Origin: Erythrobacter sp. AP23 | GTDB lineage: Bacteria; Pseudomonadota; Alphaproteobacteria; Sphingomonadales; Sphingomonadaceae | Length of the DNA stretch: 64,000 nucleotides | Assembly: GCF_001542855.1 (NCBI RefSeq) | Contig: NZ_LNBY01000001.1 | Span: 558,001-622,000, forward strand | Direction of reading: 5' to 3' | Part shown: piece by piece, positions 53,560-64,000 of the stretch | Position numbering within the stretch: the stretch's first letter is position 1 | How the letters are laid out: each line of letters starts with the position of its first letter | Made by a program: the position numbers and the translations under genes | Notes under the pieces: model-generated | Database searches by the model: none | Seen by the model: only the letters and a program-made list of their open reading frames with translations | Told to the model about the DNA's origin: nothing

Positions 53560-53604
53560 GCGGGCACGGTGCTTCGTTCACAACTGCGTGTGGGCGGAAA
53601 TTGG

Positions 53605-54759
53605 CTATGGTTTCGCGCTGCGCGAAGGGGCGGCGGGTCCGGCGACTGAACCGCTCGAGGCCTGATCGCCATATTGCGCCGCATCGTAGCGCGCCACGGC
53701 ACGAACCACTTCCTGCATCATTTCCATCCGCAGCGGAGTGGGCTCGCGCGTGCGGGCAATCATCACTGCGATGGCGTAGCTGCGTCCCTCGGGCGAAGTG
53801 ACCAGTCCGACATCGTTATAGCCCGACTGCTCGCCATCGAAGAACTGGCCGGTGCCGGTCTTGTGGCGCACCAACCAATCCTCGGGAGCTCCCGCCTTGA
53901 GCCTTTGCGGTCCGCTCTTCGTCCGCGATAGCGCGCCGAGCAGCAGGCTGGTCGAGGAATTCGACAGCAAATTGCCCCGGTACAGGCGCGCAAGCGCCTC
54001 GACGATCGCCACCGGAGGCGCACCATCCACCGGATCGGCGAGATAGGTCTCGAACGCCTCGCGCCGCCGCGCATCGGGCACGCGATCGCGTGCCTCGAAG
54101 AAGGCCGGGCCCTGGGCATAGGATTGGCGCCAGTCGAGTCCCGCGATCGCGCTTTGCTTGCTCCGCTCGTCGGTGCCGAAGCGAATGCTCGAAAGGCCGT
54201 GACCATCGAGGAAATCCTGTACCGCCTCTGGTCCGCCGATCCGGCGCAGGATGCGGTCGTTCGCAGTATTGTCGCTTTCGGCGATGGCGCGTTCGATCAG
54301 GTCGGCGTAGTCGGAGGCGAAGCGGCCGTCGCGCCGCACGATATCGCGGATCGGCTGGTAGAAGACCGTGAGGTCGCGAGCGCGGATCTCGACCCGTTCG
54401 GTGAGGTCCAGCCGCTTCTCGTCGACCTCGTCCAGCGCGGTCATCGCCACCCACAGCTTGCTCACACTCTGCTGCGGGAAGGCTTCAAGACCGTTGAAAT
54501 GCAGCGTCCGGCGAGCCTCCATGTCGCGCACTGCAATCCCGGCATGGCCGGCAAATGTGCTTCCGATCCGGCTGAGTTCGCGATCGAGCCGCTGCTGCGC
54601 GGGGCTCAGTTCGGGGCCTTCGGCCTCTTCCACAGCCTGCTCGACCAGCGGATCGCTCCCAGCCGCCGGCTGCAGACGCGGCAGCCACACGACGAGCAGC
54701 GCCAGCAGGAGAACGGGAACGAGGATCAGCAGAAAGCGAAACGACAGGGTCACACCCAA
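53605..54759 (-). CDS. Class A beta-lactamase-like serine hydrolase, membrane-anchored
   Basis: This 384-residue protein has one N-terminal helix (LLILVPVLLLALLVVWL) and a class A-like domain. SVSK (catalytic Ser in FPQQSVSKLWVAM), SDN (AESDNTANDRIL) and KTG (RHKTGTGQFF) motifs are all present. The ExxLN motif of the omega loop, needed for deacylation in true class A enzymes, is not visible; that region reads GPAFFEARDRVPDARRREAF. It may be a low-activity hydrolase or peptidoglycan enzyme. It lies downstream of the lactone oxidase gene on the same strand. Confidence 0.85.
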   Translation of the reverse strand: MGVTLSFRFLLILVPVLLLALLVVWLPRLQPAAGSDPLVEQAVEEAEGPELSPAQQRLDRELSRIGSTFAGHAGIAVRDMEARRTLHFNGLEAFPQQSVSKLWVAMTALDEVDEKRLDLTERVEIRARDLTVFYQPIRDIVRRDGRFASDYADLIERAIAESDNTANDRILRRIGGPEAVQDFLDGHGLSSIRFGTDERSKQSAIAGLDWRQSYAQGPAFFEARDRVPDARRREAFETYLADPVDGAPPVAIVEALARLYRGNLLSNSSTSLLLGALSRTKSGPQRLKAGAPEDWLVRHKTGTGQFFDGEQSGYNDVGLVTSPEGRSYAIAVMIARTREPTPLRMEMMQEVVRAVARYDAAQYGDQASSGSVAGPAAPSRSAKP

Positions 54760-54791
54760 ACAACGCCCTGTTCTGGCGAGGTTCCTCGGCG

Positions 54792-56258
54792 TCAGGCGAG
54801 CCCGGCTGCTGCGACCGATTCACCTGCCAGCGGACGTCCCACATCGAGCATCGCGCGAACACGTTCGGAAAACATCAGATTGCCTTGCGGGAAATGCTTG
54901 CGATGGATTTTCATCAGTTCGTCCAGATGGTGCTGGTCGAGACTGCTGCAGAATTCCGGCCCCAGCGCGCTCTTGCCGAAATGCGGGCGCGTGGCGGGCT
55001 CGTAATGCATCACCAGCCGCTGGAGCCGCTCGAGCCAGGCATAGTCGCGCGGGTCGGCGAACAGGTCGATCGCAGCCATCGACCGGCGCGCATTGGCGGC
55101 GAAATGCGGCCCCGCCTCGCCGGGCAATTCGCGCACCGAGACGATCCCCTTGAGAAAGAACCCCAGATCGCGCAGCGCATCCGCCTCGCGGATGATGTAT
55201 TTCACCACCGCAGGCGCCTTCTCCAGCGGCACGAAGAAGGCGAGGTTGTAACCCGTGTAGGTAGTCGAAAAGAGCCCGCGCGTAATGCTCGGCGCGCGAT
55301 TTTCCTTCAGCCCGGGCTTGGGATCGTAGAGATAGTCGAGGTCGCCAGGATCGGTGATCACGCGCTCGCTCTGCTTGAGATCGAGCCAGTCGATGAACCG
55401 CTGCAGCGGGCGGCGCAGCCACGGCAGGAACTTGTCGAACTTGTAGTAACGCTTGAGAAACCACTTGGCGAACCAGCCGCTGCCGCCCTTGGCTTCCGGA
55501 TGCGCGGGCGGTTCCTGCCCCTTGTCGCACTCGGCCAGCGCGTGGAGCATGATTACCGGATCGTCCTTGTCGGTATAGGGCAGGACCGCCCAGTTCGCGG
55601 CGATCGAGCCTTGTTTGAGCTCGTCCAGTTTCGACAGCCGGCTCATCGAGCTGACCGAGACATAGGGTTCGAGCGGCTTGGTCTCGAGCACCAGCTCGAC
55701 GATCGGCGCGATCGTGCCGAAGGACAGCGCGACATAGGCGAAATCGGGTTCGCCGCGCTTCAGCGTCACCCGTTGGCCCGCGCCGTCGAGGAAAGTCAGC
55801 TCGACGATGCTGTCGGCCATCACCGCGCGCGGGCCAAAACCGTGCGTTCCGGTCGCCAATGCGCCGATGACCGACTGTTCCATGTAATTGCCCGAATTGT
55901 GCAAGCCGCGGCCATGCTCATCGCGCAGATAGAGTTTGAGATCGCGCACCGAGACCGAAGCGCCCACGCGGACGGTTTCGGTTGCCGGGTCGTAGGACAG
56001 CGTCGTCAGCCCGCCCTCGCGCATCATCATCGCGGTGACGCCGGGCACCACCTGCACGCCATTGTAGGAATGCGATTTGCCCACGCAGCTGAACTTCCCC
56101 TCGCGCAACAACTCGGCGAGCCGCGCCTCGTCGGCGGGAACGCGTGCCTCGGTCTCGCAGCGGAAGACGTTGATCCACGAACGGATCCAGCGCTTCCCCT
56201 CGGTCCCTATGGCGCGCGCATCGGCGCGGCGCTCGCTCCTGCTCAGATTGCTCCCGAT
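54792..56258 (-). CDS. FAD-linked sugar-lactone oxidase (D-arabinono-1,4-lactone oxidase family)
   Basis: This protein has about 488 residues from the ATG at 56258. The FAD-binding domain of the VAO type shows GKSHSYNGVQVVPG and HNSGNYMEQSVIGALATGTH. The C-terminal ALO domain ends with HHLDELMKIHRKHFPQGN. These enzymes oxidise aldonolactones with oxygen. The start at 56258 (MIGSNLSRSERR) is uncertain; the frame goes on to 56303. It is divergent from the SDR gene with about 144 bases between them. Confidence 0.88.
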   Translation of the reverse strand: MGSNLSRSERRADARAIGTEGKRWIRSWINVFRCETEARVPADEARLAELLREGKFSCVGKSHSYNGVQVVPGVTAMMMREGGLTTLSYDPATETVRVGASVSVRDLKLYLRDEHGRGLHNSGNYMEQSVIGALATGTHGFGPRAVMADSIVELTFLDGAGQRVTLKRGEPDFAYVALSFGTIAPIVELVLETKPLEPYVSVSSMSRLSKLDELKQGSIAANWAVLPYTDKDDPVIMLHALAECDKGQEPPAHPEAKGGSGWFAKWFLKRYYKFDKFLPWLRRPLQRFIDWLDLKQSERVITDPGDLDYLYDPKPGLKENRAPSITRGLFSTTYTGYNLAFFVPLEKAPAVVKYIIREADALRDLGFFLKGIVSVRELPGEAGPHFAANARRSMAAIDLFADPRDYAWLERLQRLVMHYEPATRPHFGKSALGPEFCSSLDQHHLDELMKIHRKHFPQGNLMFSERVRAMLDVGRPLAGESVAAAGLA

Positions 56259-56402
56259 CATGGCGTACCCCCTGCCAAGCCCCTGTGATCGCACCATAAC
56301 CATCTATACCAGCAGAAGCGAGGATAGGAACGACATGGTGCGAGGCTGGAACCAAGATGCCGCCCCGGCACTGGGAAAGAAACACATCCTACAGGAGATT
56401 GC

Positions 56403-57074
56403 ATGTCGAAGACCCTGCTCATCACCGGCGCTTCGAGCGGGATCGGCGCCGCAACCGCACGCGCCGCCGCGGCGGACGGCTGGAACGTCGCGCTGCTCGC
56501 CCGTTCGAAAGACAAGCTGGAAAAGCTCGCCGGCGAGATCGGCGAGGCCGCGCTGGCTCTGCCCTGCGACATCACCGATCACGACGAATTGAACGCTGCG
56601 ATCGAGAAAGCCGCCGCGCACTTCGGCAGCCTCGACGCGGTTTTTGCCAATGCCGGCACCGGCGTATCGAACCCTGGGATCGAAAAGGGCAATCCCGACG
56701 AATGGCACGCCATGATCCATCTCAACGTGCTCGCGGTGCTCACCACCGCGCATGCCACACTGCCGCATCTGCGCAAGACCAGGGGTCAGTTCGTCGTCAC
56801 CGGCTCGAAGGCCGGACGCGACCATCTGAAAGGCTCGGTCTATGGCGCGACCAAGTGGTTCGTGCAGGGCTTTGCGGGCAACCTCGCCGAGGAGATGCGC
56901 GAATGGGGCGGTCGCTGCACGGTCATCACGCCGGGAATGGTCGACACACCCTTCTTCGACGAGCCCAAGCCCGACAAGATCCAGCCCGAGGATGTCGCGA
57001 ACGCGGTGGTCTTCGCGCTGTCGCAGCCGGGCACGGCGGCGGTGCGCGAAGTGCACATCATGCCCAACGACTGA
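56403..57074 (+). CDS. SDR family oxidoreductase
   Basis: This 223-residue short-chain dehydrogenase has LLITGASSGIGAATARAAA, VFANAGTGVSN (NNAG variant), the Ser region VVTGSKAGRDH and SVYGATKWFVQGF. The short C-terminus ends REVHIMPND, typical of the CsgA/YdfG-like subgroup acting on hydroxy acids. It has ACAGGAGATTGC before the ATG. Convergent with the cinA-like gene (stops adjacent). Confidence 0.92.
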   Translation: MSKTLLITGASSGIGAATARAAAADGWNVALLARSKDKLEKLAGEIGEAALALPCDITDHDELNAAIEKAAAHFGSLDAVFANAGTGVSNPGIEKGNPDEWHAMIHLNVLAVLTTAHATLPHLRKTRGQFVVTGSKAGRDHLKGSVYGATKWFVQGFAGNLAEEMREWGGRCTVITPGMVDTPFFDEPKPDKIQPEDVANAVVFALSQPGTAAVREVHIMPND

Positions 57075-57566
57075 TCAGCGGCTCAGCGCATCCTCGAGCG
57101 TCTGCAAGGCAGCGCGGGTGAATGCCTCCATATTGGCGATCCGGTCGTCGCTGCCGGTCTCGGTCACGCGGGTGAACTCGAAGCCGTCGGGCCCGACCAC
57201 CGCCGCACAACTGCGGCCTGCAGGCGCACCGCTGGGGTGGTTCGACCCGCCGACCGAGCCGCTTTCGGCGAGACCCCAGGCGGCGCCGAAATTGTCGCGG
57301 ATCGCGCGCGCCTGCAGCAGCGCGTAATCCTCGCTCGCACCGCGCATGCCCGCATAGGCTTCGCGCGGGAGGTCGAACAGTACGTCGCGGGCGCGAAAGG
57401 AATAGACCACGCCGCCCCCGACGAAGAAATCGAGCGCGCCGGGCACCGTCAGCAGCGAGGCGGCGATCAGCCCGCCGGTCGCGCCATCGGCCACCGCGAT
57501 CGTCTCGCCGCGGTCGCGCAGCAGCCCTGCGATGCGCGCGGCCTGCTCGTGCGTTTCGGCAATCAT
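57075..57566 (-). CDS. CinA C-terminal domain protein (nicotinamide-nucleotide amidohydrolase type)
   Basis: This 163-residue protein matches the CinA C-terminal/PncC domain in layout: AETHEQAARIAGLLRDRGETIAVADGATGGLIAAS is followed by DFFVGGGVVYSF and the later SGSVGGSNHPSG and VVGPDGFEFTRV segments. PncC deamidates NMN during pyridine recycling. The usual ESCTGG motif is replaced by DGATGG, so the catalytic Ser is missing and activity is uncertain. The ATG at 57566 overlaps the upstream membrane protein stop (ATGA). Confidence 0.82.
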   Translation of the reverse strand: MIAETHEQAARIAGLLRDRGETIAVADGATGGLIAASLLTVPGALDFFVGGGVVYSFRARDVLFDLPREAYAGMRGASEDYALLQARAIRDNFGAAWGLAESGSVGGSNHPSGAPAGRSCAAVVGPDGFEFTRVTETGSDDRIANMEAFTRAALQTLEDALSR

Positions 57567-58096
57567 CCTCTGGTGCCGCGCAGCGTCAGGCCGATACCGA
57601 AGAGGATCTCGACCACCGCTACCTGCAGCGTGACCGATCCGGGCAGCGGCAGGAAATGATAGATCGCGGCGAAACCGAGCAGCGTGATGACGGCGCCAAG
57701 CAGCCAGAAGGCCTTGTCGCCATAGGCCGTCTTGAAGGCGAAATAATGCGTGCCGACCATGATCGCGGCGAGCGGCATGACCAGTTCGGGCGCATGGTCG
57801 AGAAACAGGAAGGCGGCGAACAATCCGGCGATCATTGCGATGGTCGATTCCATGACCAGCGGCCCGCCGGGGTTGCCCTTTTGCTCGCCCGCGCGGCGCA
57901 GCAGTGCACGATTGGCGAACAGCGCGAGCGGATAGATCAGCATTCCGCCGAAGAAGAGCACGGCGAAGCCGGTCGGGATGCCGCTGCGGCTTTCCGCGAA
58001 CCATGCGGCGAGCCAGACCAGGCCCGAAATCAGCACCCCCGGCCCGCCATCGGTATAGGCACGGCGCAGGTCGGCCTGCGCATCGACGATCAACAT
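57563..58096 (-). CDS. Predicted multi-pass membrane protein (DUF7010-like)
   Basis: This 177-residue protein has about five or six hydrophobic segments: VLISGLVWLAAWFAE, FAVLFFGGMLIYPLALF, STIAMIAGLFAAFLFL, LVMPLAAIMVGTHYFAF, FWLLGAVITLLGFAAIYHF and LQVAVVEILFGIGLTL. I assign it only loosely to the DUF7010-type group. It is coupled to the cinA-like gene. Function is unknown. Confidence 0.75.
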   Translation of the reverse strand: MLIVDAQADLRRAYTDGGPGVLISGLVWLAAWFAESRSGIPTGFAVLFFGGMLIYPLALFANRALLRRAGEQKGNPGGPLVMESTIAMIAGLFAAFLFLDHAPELVMPLAAIMVGTHYFAFKTAYGDKAFWLLGAVITLLGFAAIYHFLPLPGSVTLQVAVVEILFGIGLTLRGTRG

Positions 58097-58124
58097 ATCT
58101 GGAAATTCCCCCTGGATTGAGCGA

Positions 58125-60771
<2,647 letters not shown>

Positions 60772-60772
<1 letters not shown>

Positions 60773-62436
60773 CACACCCCCTCCAGCAGCCGGTCGGCCT
60801 GCGCGCGCGCTTCGGGCGTGACCTCGGCGCCGCTCAGCATCCGTGCGATCTCTTCCTGGCGGCCGGCTTCGTCGAGCAGCGCGACGCTGGTCTTGGTCAC
60901 CGTCCCGTCGGAGCTTTTGGCGATCATGTAATGCGTGCGTCCGCGCGCGGCGACCTGCGGGCTGTGGGTGACGGCGAGCAATTGCCCGTCGGCCGAAAGC
61001 CGCGCGAGCCGCTCGCCGATCGCGCTGGCGACCGCGCCGCCGACACCGCGATCGATCTCGTCGAAGATCACCGTCGCCGCCCCGCCCTGTTCGGCCAGCG
61101 CAACCTTCAGCGCGAGGATGAAGCGCGACAATTCGCCCCCGCTCGCAATCTTGGCGAGCGGCGCGAAATCGGCACCCGGATTGGTCGCGATGAGGAATTC
61201 GACCGCGTCCATCCCATGCGCGCCCCACTTGTCCTCGGGCAATTCTGTCACCGCCGTCCTGAATCGCGCGGCATCGAGCTTGAGCGGGGCGAGCTCGCGC
61301 GCGACCGCCTCGTCGAGCCGCAACGCCGCCGCCACCCGCGCGCCATGCAGCGCCTCGGCCTCGGCGCGATAGCGCGCTCCCGCATCCTTCGCCGCCGCCT
61401 CGAGCGCGTCGAGCTGCGCCTCCCCACCCTCGATGCTTTCGAGCGCCGCGCGCATCTCGCGCATCCTGGCGGGCAGTTCGTCGACTTCGCAGCGGTGCTT
61501 GCGGGCCAGCGCGCGCAATTCGAACAGCCGCGTTTCGGCGGCTTCCAGCTCTGCCGGGTCGTGGACCAGCGCCTCGGCTGCCGCCTCTAGCCTGTCCTCC
61601 GCCTCGCCCGCCTCGATCACGGCCCGGTCGAGCGCGGCGAGCGCTTCGGCGAGCAGCGGGTGTTCGGGCGCGATCCGGTCGAGCCGCCGCGCCGCCACGC
61701 GTAAGCTCGCGAGCGGCGAATCCGAGCCTTCCCACAGGTGACGCAATTCCTCCAGATCGCCCGAAAGCTTCTCGCCCTTCTGCATGTCCGCGCGGGTTTC
61801 GGCGAGCCGCGCTTCTTCGCCGGCCTTGGGTTCGAGCGCGGTCAGTTCGGAAAGATGCGCGAGCAGCAGGTCCTGGTCGGCCTTGGCCGTTTCGACCGCC
61901 TCGCGCGCTTCGGCAAGCGCATCCTCGGCCTTGCGCCAGGTGGCCCACGCAGCCGCCAGCCGGGCGGTGTCGGCCCCGGCGAACCGGTCGAGCAGCGCAC
62001 GGTGGCCGCGCGGATTGACGAGCCCGCGGTCGTCGTGCTGGCCATGGAGTTCTACGAGATACCCTGCCATTTCGCGCAGCAGGCCGACGCTAACCGACTG
62101 GTCGTTGACGAAGGCCTTGCTCTTGCCGTCGGCCTTCAATTGCCGCCGCACGATCAGCGGCTCGCCCTCCTCGATCGCGATATCGGCATCGTCGAGCAGA
62201 TCGGCCAGGCCGCGCGGCAAATGGTTGAATTCGAAGGTCGCGGTGACGCTGGCCTTGTCCTCGCCGTTGCGCACCAGCCCGCTGTCGGCACGGTTGCCGA
62301 GGACGAGGCCGAGCGCGTCGAGCAGGATCGACTTGCCCGCACCTGTTTCGCCCGTGAGCACGCCGAGCCCGCGCCCGAAGGCAAGGTCGAGCGCCTCGAT
62401 CAGCACGATGTTGCGGATGGATAGCCGGGTCAGCAT
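60772..62436 (-). CDS. recN: DNA repair protein RecN
   Basis: RecN is an SMC-like ATPase acting at double-strand breaks. The protein has about 554 residues from the ATG at 62436, which follows TAGGAAGCAGCGGC. Walker A is GETGAGKSILLDALGLVLG, with the family N-terminus MLTRLSIRNIVLIEALDL. Coiled-coil regions fill the middle. The signature LSRFILALKVALAEQ and Walker B ATVIFDEIDRGVGGAVASAI are near the C-terminus. No convincing LexA box was found in the 130 bases upstream. It ends at the DUF559 unit. Confidence 0.96.
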
Positions 62437-62566
62437 GCCGCTGCTTCCTAGCCAATGCCGCACCTCAAGTCAGCATGTCGCGAACGGCAATCGACAAGCT
62501 TGGTTGCCGAACAATCTTCTGCGCGCATAAACGTCGAATTAGCATTTGGCGCAATAGGACCGTCAG

Positions 62567-63724
62567 GTGAGCTTGGGACGCACTATCGTCGGCCTGCTTG
62601 GGCCGGACATCCCCGCGCATCTGCGCGAGGATTTCACCATGCTCACGGCGCATCACATGCGCGGCCAGGCGCGGCTGCTGTTCGCCGGTTTCATTCTCAG
62701 CCTGCCGATGGCGGTCTACGGGGCGAGCCCGGGTGCCGGCCCACTGGTCGCCTATGGCCTGCCGCTGGTCATTTTCGCGCTGTGTACGCTCGGCCTCGTC
62801 GTGCTCCACGATCCCGCCCGATACGAAGAAAGCAACGCGGATGCGCGCAAGGCCATCGGTCTGGTGTGGCAATTGTGCCTGGCAACCGCGACCATCGGCA
62901 GCATCTGGTGCATCGCCAGCTGGGCAAGCGCGCCGGTCGAGACGCGCATCTATTATCCCGCGATCATGTCGCTGGGCGCCCTTACGCTGGGCTATTGTCT
63001 GACCGCAGCCCGCGGTGTCGGCCTGTCGGTGCTGCTGGTGACGCTAGGCCCTGCGGCCGTCGTGCTGGCCTCGACCGGCGAGCCGATGAACCTCGTCCTC
63101 GGAATTTCGATGGTGCTGGCGATCGGGTTCCAGGTAACGATGATGAAACGGCATCAGAGCCTCCTGTTGAACCTCGTCGAGGAGCGCTACAATTCCGCTC
63201 GCCTGGCACGCCGCGATCCGCTTACCGGCCTGTCCAATCGCCGCGCGCTGATGGAGCGGTTCGAAGATCTTGCCGCGCGGGAGCGAAGAGTACGCCTGAT
63301 GGTGGTCGACATCGATCGCTTCAAAGCGATCAACGACCGCTACGGCCACGATGTCGGCGACGAAGTGCTGCGCGCCTTTGCCCAACTCGTGCAGATCCAT
63401 GCACGCGGCGGAATCTGTGCCGCAAGACTGGGAGGCGAGGAATTCGCGCTGCTGGCCCCGGTCGAGGCGCTGGATTCGGCGATCGCGCTGCAATTGCTCG
63501 TCGAAATTCGCGGAGCCTACATGCCGCATGGCGAGCCGATCACCGCGAGTATCGGCGTGGCCGAGGGCGACATCGCCGGCGCGGCGGATTGGACCGCGCT
63601 TTACGGCCGTGCGGACCGGGCCCTCTATCGCGCGAAAAACGAAGGACGGAACCGGGTCATGGCGTCAGGCGAAACACAGCAGCCGCCGGAGCAATGCGGC
63701 GAACTGGAGGCCATGCGCGCCTGA
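62567..63724 (+). CDS. Membrane diguanylate cyclase (GGDEF domain)
   Basis: This protein has 385 residues from the GTG at 62567. About six hydrophobic segments (ARLLFAGFILSLPMAVYG, LVAYGLPLVIFALCTLGLVVL, LCLATATIGSIWCIASW, YYPAIMSLGALTLGYCL, GLSVLLVTLGPAAVVLA, LVLGISMVLAIGFQV) precede a GGDEF domain. The active site is RLGGEEFAL, with DPLTGLSNRRALMERF and VDIDRFKAINDRYGHDVGD before it. An RxxD inhibitory site is not seen upstream of GGEEF. It makes cyclic di-GMP and lies between recN and bamD, which are usually adjacent. Confidence 0.92.
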   Translation: MSLGRTIVGLLGPDIPAHLREDFTMLTAHHMRGQARLLFAGFILSLPMAVYGASPGAGPLVAYGLPLVIFALCTLGLVVLHDPARYEESNADARKAIGLVWQLCLATATIGSIWCIASWASAPVETRIYYPAIMSLGALTLGYCLTAARGVGLSVLLVTLGPAAVVLASTGEPMNLVLGISMVLAIGFQVTMMKRHQSLLLNLVEERYNSARLARRDPLTGLSNRRALMERFEDLAARERRVRLMVVDIDRFKAINDRYGHDVGDEVLRAFAQLVQIHARGGICAARLGGEEFALLAPVEALDSAIALQLLVEIRGAYMPHGEPITASIGVAEGDIAGAADWTALYGRADRALYRAKNEGRNRVMASGETQQPPEQCGELEAMRA

Positions 63725-63732
63725 CGCGGCGA

Positions 63733-64000
63733 TCAGCTCGGGCTCACGCCCGCAGCGTGATCCTGCACCAGCTCATACGCCTTGTCGTACCATTCATTGC
63801 CCGGATAGTTCGCGCCGAGCACGGCGGCATATTTCACCGCCTCCTCGGGAATGCCGAGCGCGAGGCTGGTCTCGGTCAGGCGGTAGAGCGCTTCGGGCGC
63901 GTGGCTGGTGGTCTCGTAATTGTCGACCACGTTCTGGAAGCGGATCTGCGCCGCGATCCATTTGCCCGAACGTTCGTAATGGCGGCCGATTTCCATTTCC
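63733..64000 (-). CDS. bamD: Outer membrane protein assembly factor BamD (5' part missing)
   Basis: This is the C-terminal part, about 89 codons, of a TPR-containing lipoprotein of the Bam complex that inserts beta-barrel proteins. Visible is EIGRHYERSGKWIAAQIRFQ, then VVDNYETTSHAPEALYRLTE and VLGANYPGNEWYDKAYELV, which match the last TPR repeats of BamD. The N-terminus with its signal lies beyond the window. The neighbourhood (recN, ligA nearby) supports the assignment. Confidence 0.88.
   Translation of the reverse strand, partial: EMEIGRHYERSGKWIAAQIRFQNVVDNYETTSHAPEALYRLTETSLALGIPEEAVKYAAVLGANYPGNEWYDKAYELVQDHAAGVSPS

Noticed and set aside
62437-62566. Possible LexA box upstream of recN
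   Set aside because: Only GAAC-N7-GACA and isolated GTTC half-sites were found; none matches GTTC-N7-GTTC closely.

Overview
The window is a compact, GC-rich (roughly 60-65 percent) bacterial chromosome segment. It looks like an alphaproteobacterium of the order Sphingomonadales, most likely family Erythrobacteraceae. That placement is inferred from protein flavour, an exact alphaproteobacterial LexA box (GTTC-N7-GTTC), the bamD-recN-ligA neighbourhood and the sdhC-sdhD-sdhA order; no 16S gene is present. About 66 protein genes are supported, mostly housekeeping. I saw no rRNA, tRNA, CRISPR array or classical insertion sequence. No gene-free stretch exceeds about 200 bases.

Layout. 0-7 kb (minus strand): NAD(P)HX repair (truncated at the window edge), a small lipoprotein, ilvD, an N-formylglutamate amidohydrolase, ispE, a GIY-YIG nuclease between inverted palindromes, and ETF-ubiquinone oxidoreductase. 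7-12.6 kb (plus): a degenerate uracil-DNA-glycosylase-like protein, a lytic transglycosylase, moaB, a cation/Ca2+ antiporter, a LexA-boxed radical SAM gene and a DUF559 nuclease between inverted palindromes. 12.6-22 kb (minus): DUF1330, DUF411, an acyl-CoA synthetase, dnaE, glutathione peroxidase, two small unknowns and lolD-lolC. 22-25 kb (plus): purF, an SDR and a PilZ protein. 25-34 kb (minus): a serine hydrolase, cyclopropane synthase, photolyase, a membrane hydrolase, an EF-hand lipoprotein and korA-orf-korB. 34-43 kb: an esterase and rppH, then a TPR protein, rsmB-like, guaB, bdhA, a zinc metallopeptidase and a BlaR1/BlaI pair. 43-50 kb: a cyclophilin, a putative zinc-peptidase lipoprotein, an M20 peptidase, parDE, an AT-richer unknown, and sdhA/D/C without sdhB. 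50-58 kb: a translationally coupled SDR / B3 metallo-beta-lactamase / prmA / TIGR02117 operon, a class A beta-lactamase-like protein, a sugar-lactone oxidase, an SDR and a cinA-like gene. 58-64 kb: ligA, a second DUF559 nuclease, recN, a diguanylate cyclase and the end of bamD.

The most notable pattern is three small nuclease genes (GIY-YIG at 4.8 kb, DUF559 at 12.2 kb and 60.3 kb). Each is bracketed by an inverted pair of its own short palindromic repeat. The 60.3 kb unit sits between recN and ligA and is bounded by an 11/12-bp direct repeat resembling a target-site duplication. Both ends of its protein are encoded by the palindromes. A gene-less doublet at 29.0-29.1 kb shares 40 identical bases with that unit, plus a neighbouring hairpin whose stem sequence has changed on both sides while staying fully paired. 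This resembles REP/REPIN elements and their transposase partners, but with nucleases in the partner role.
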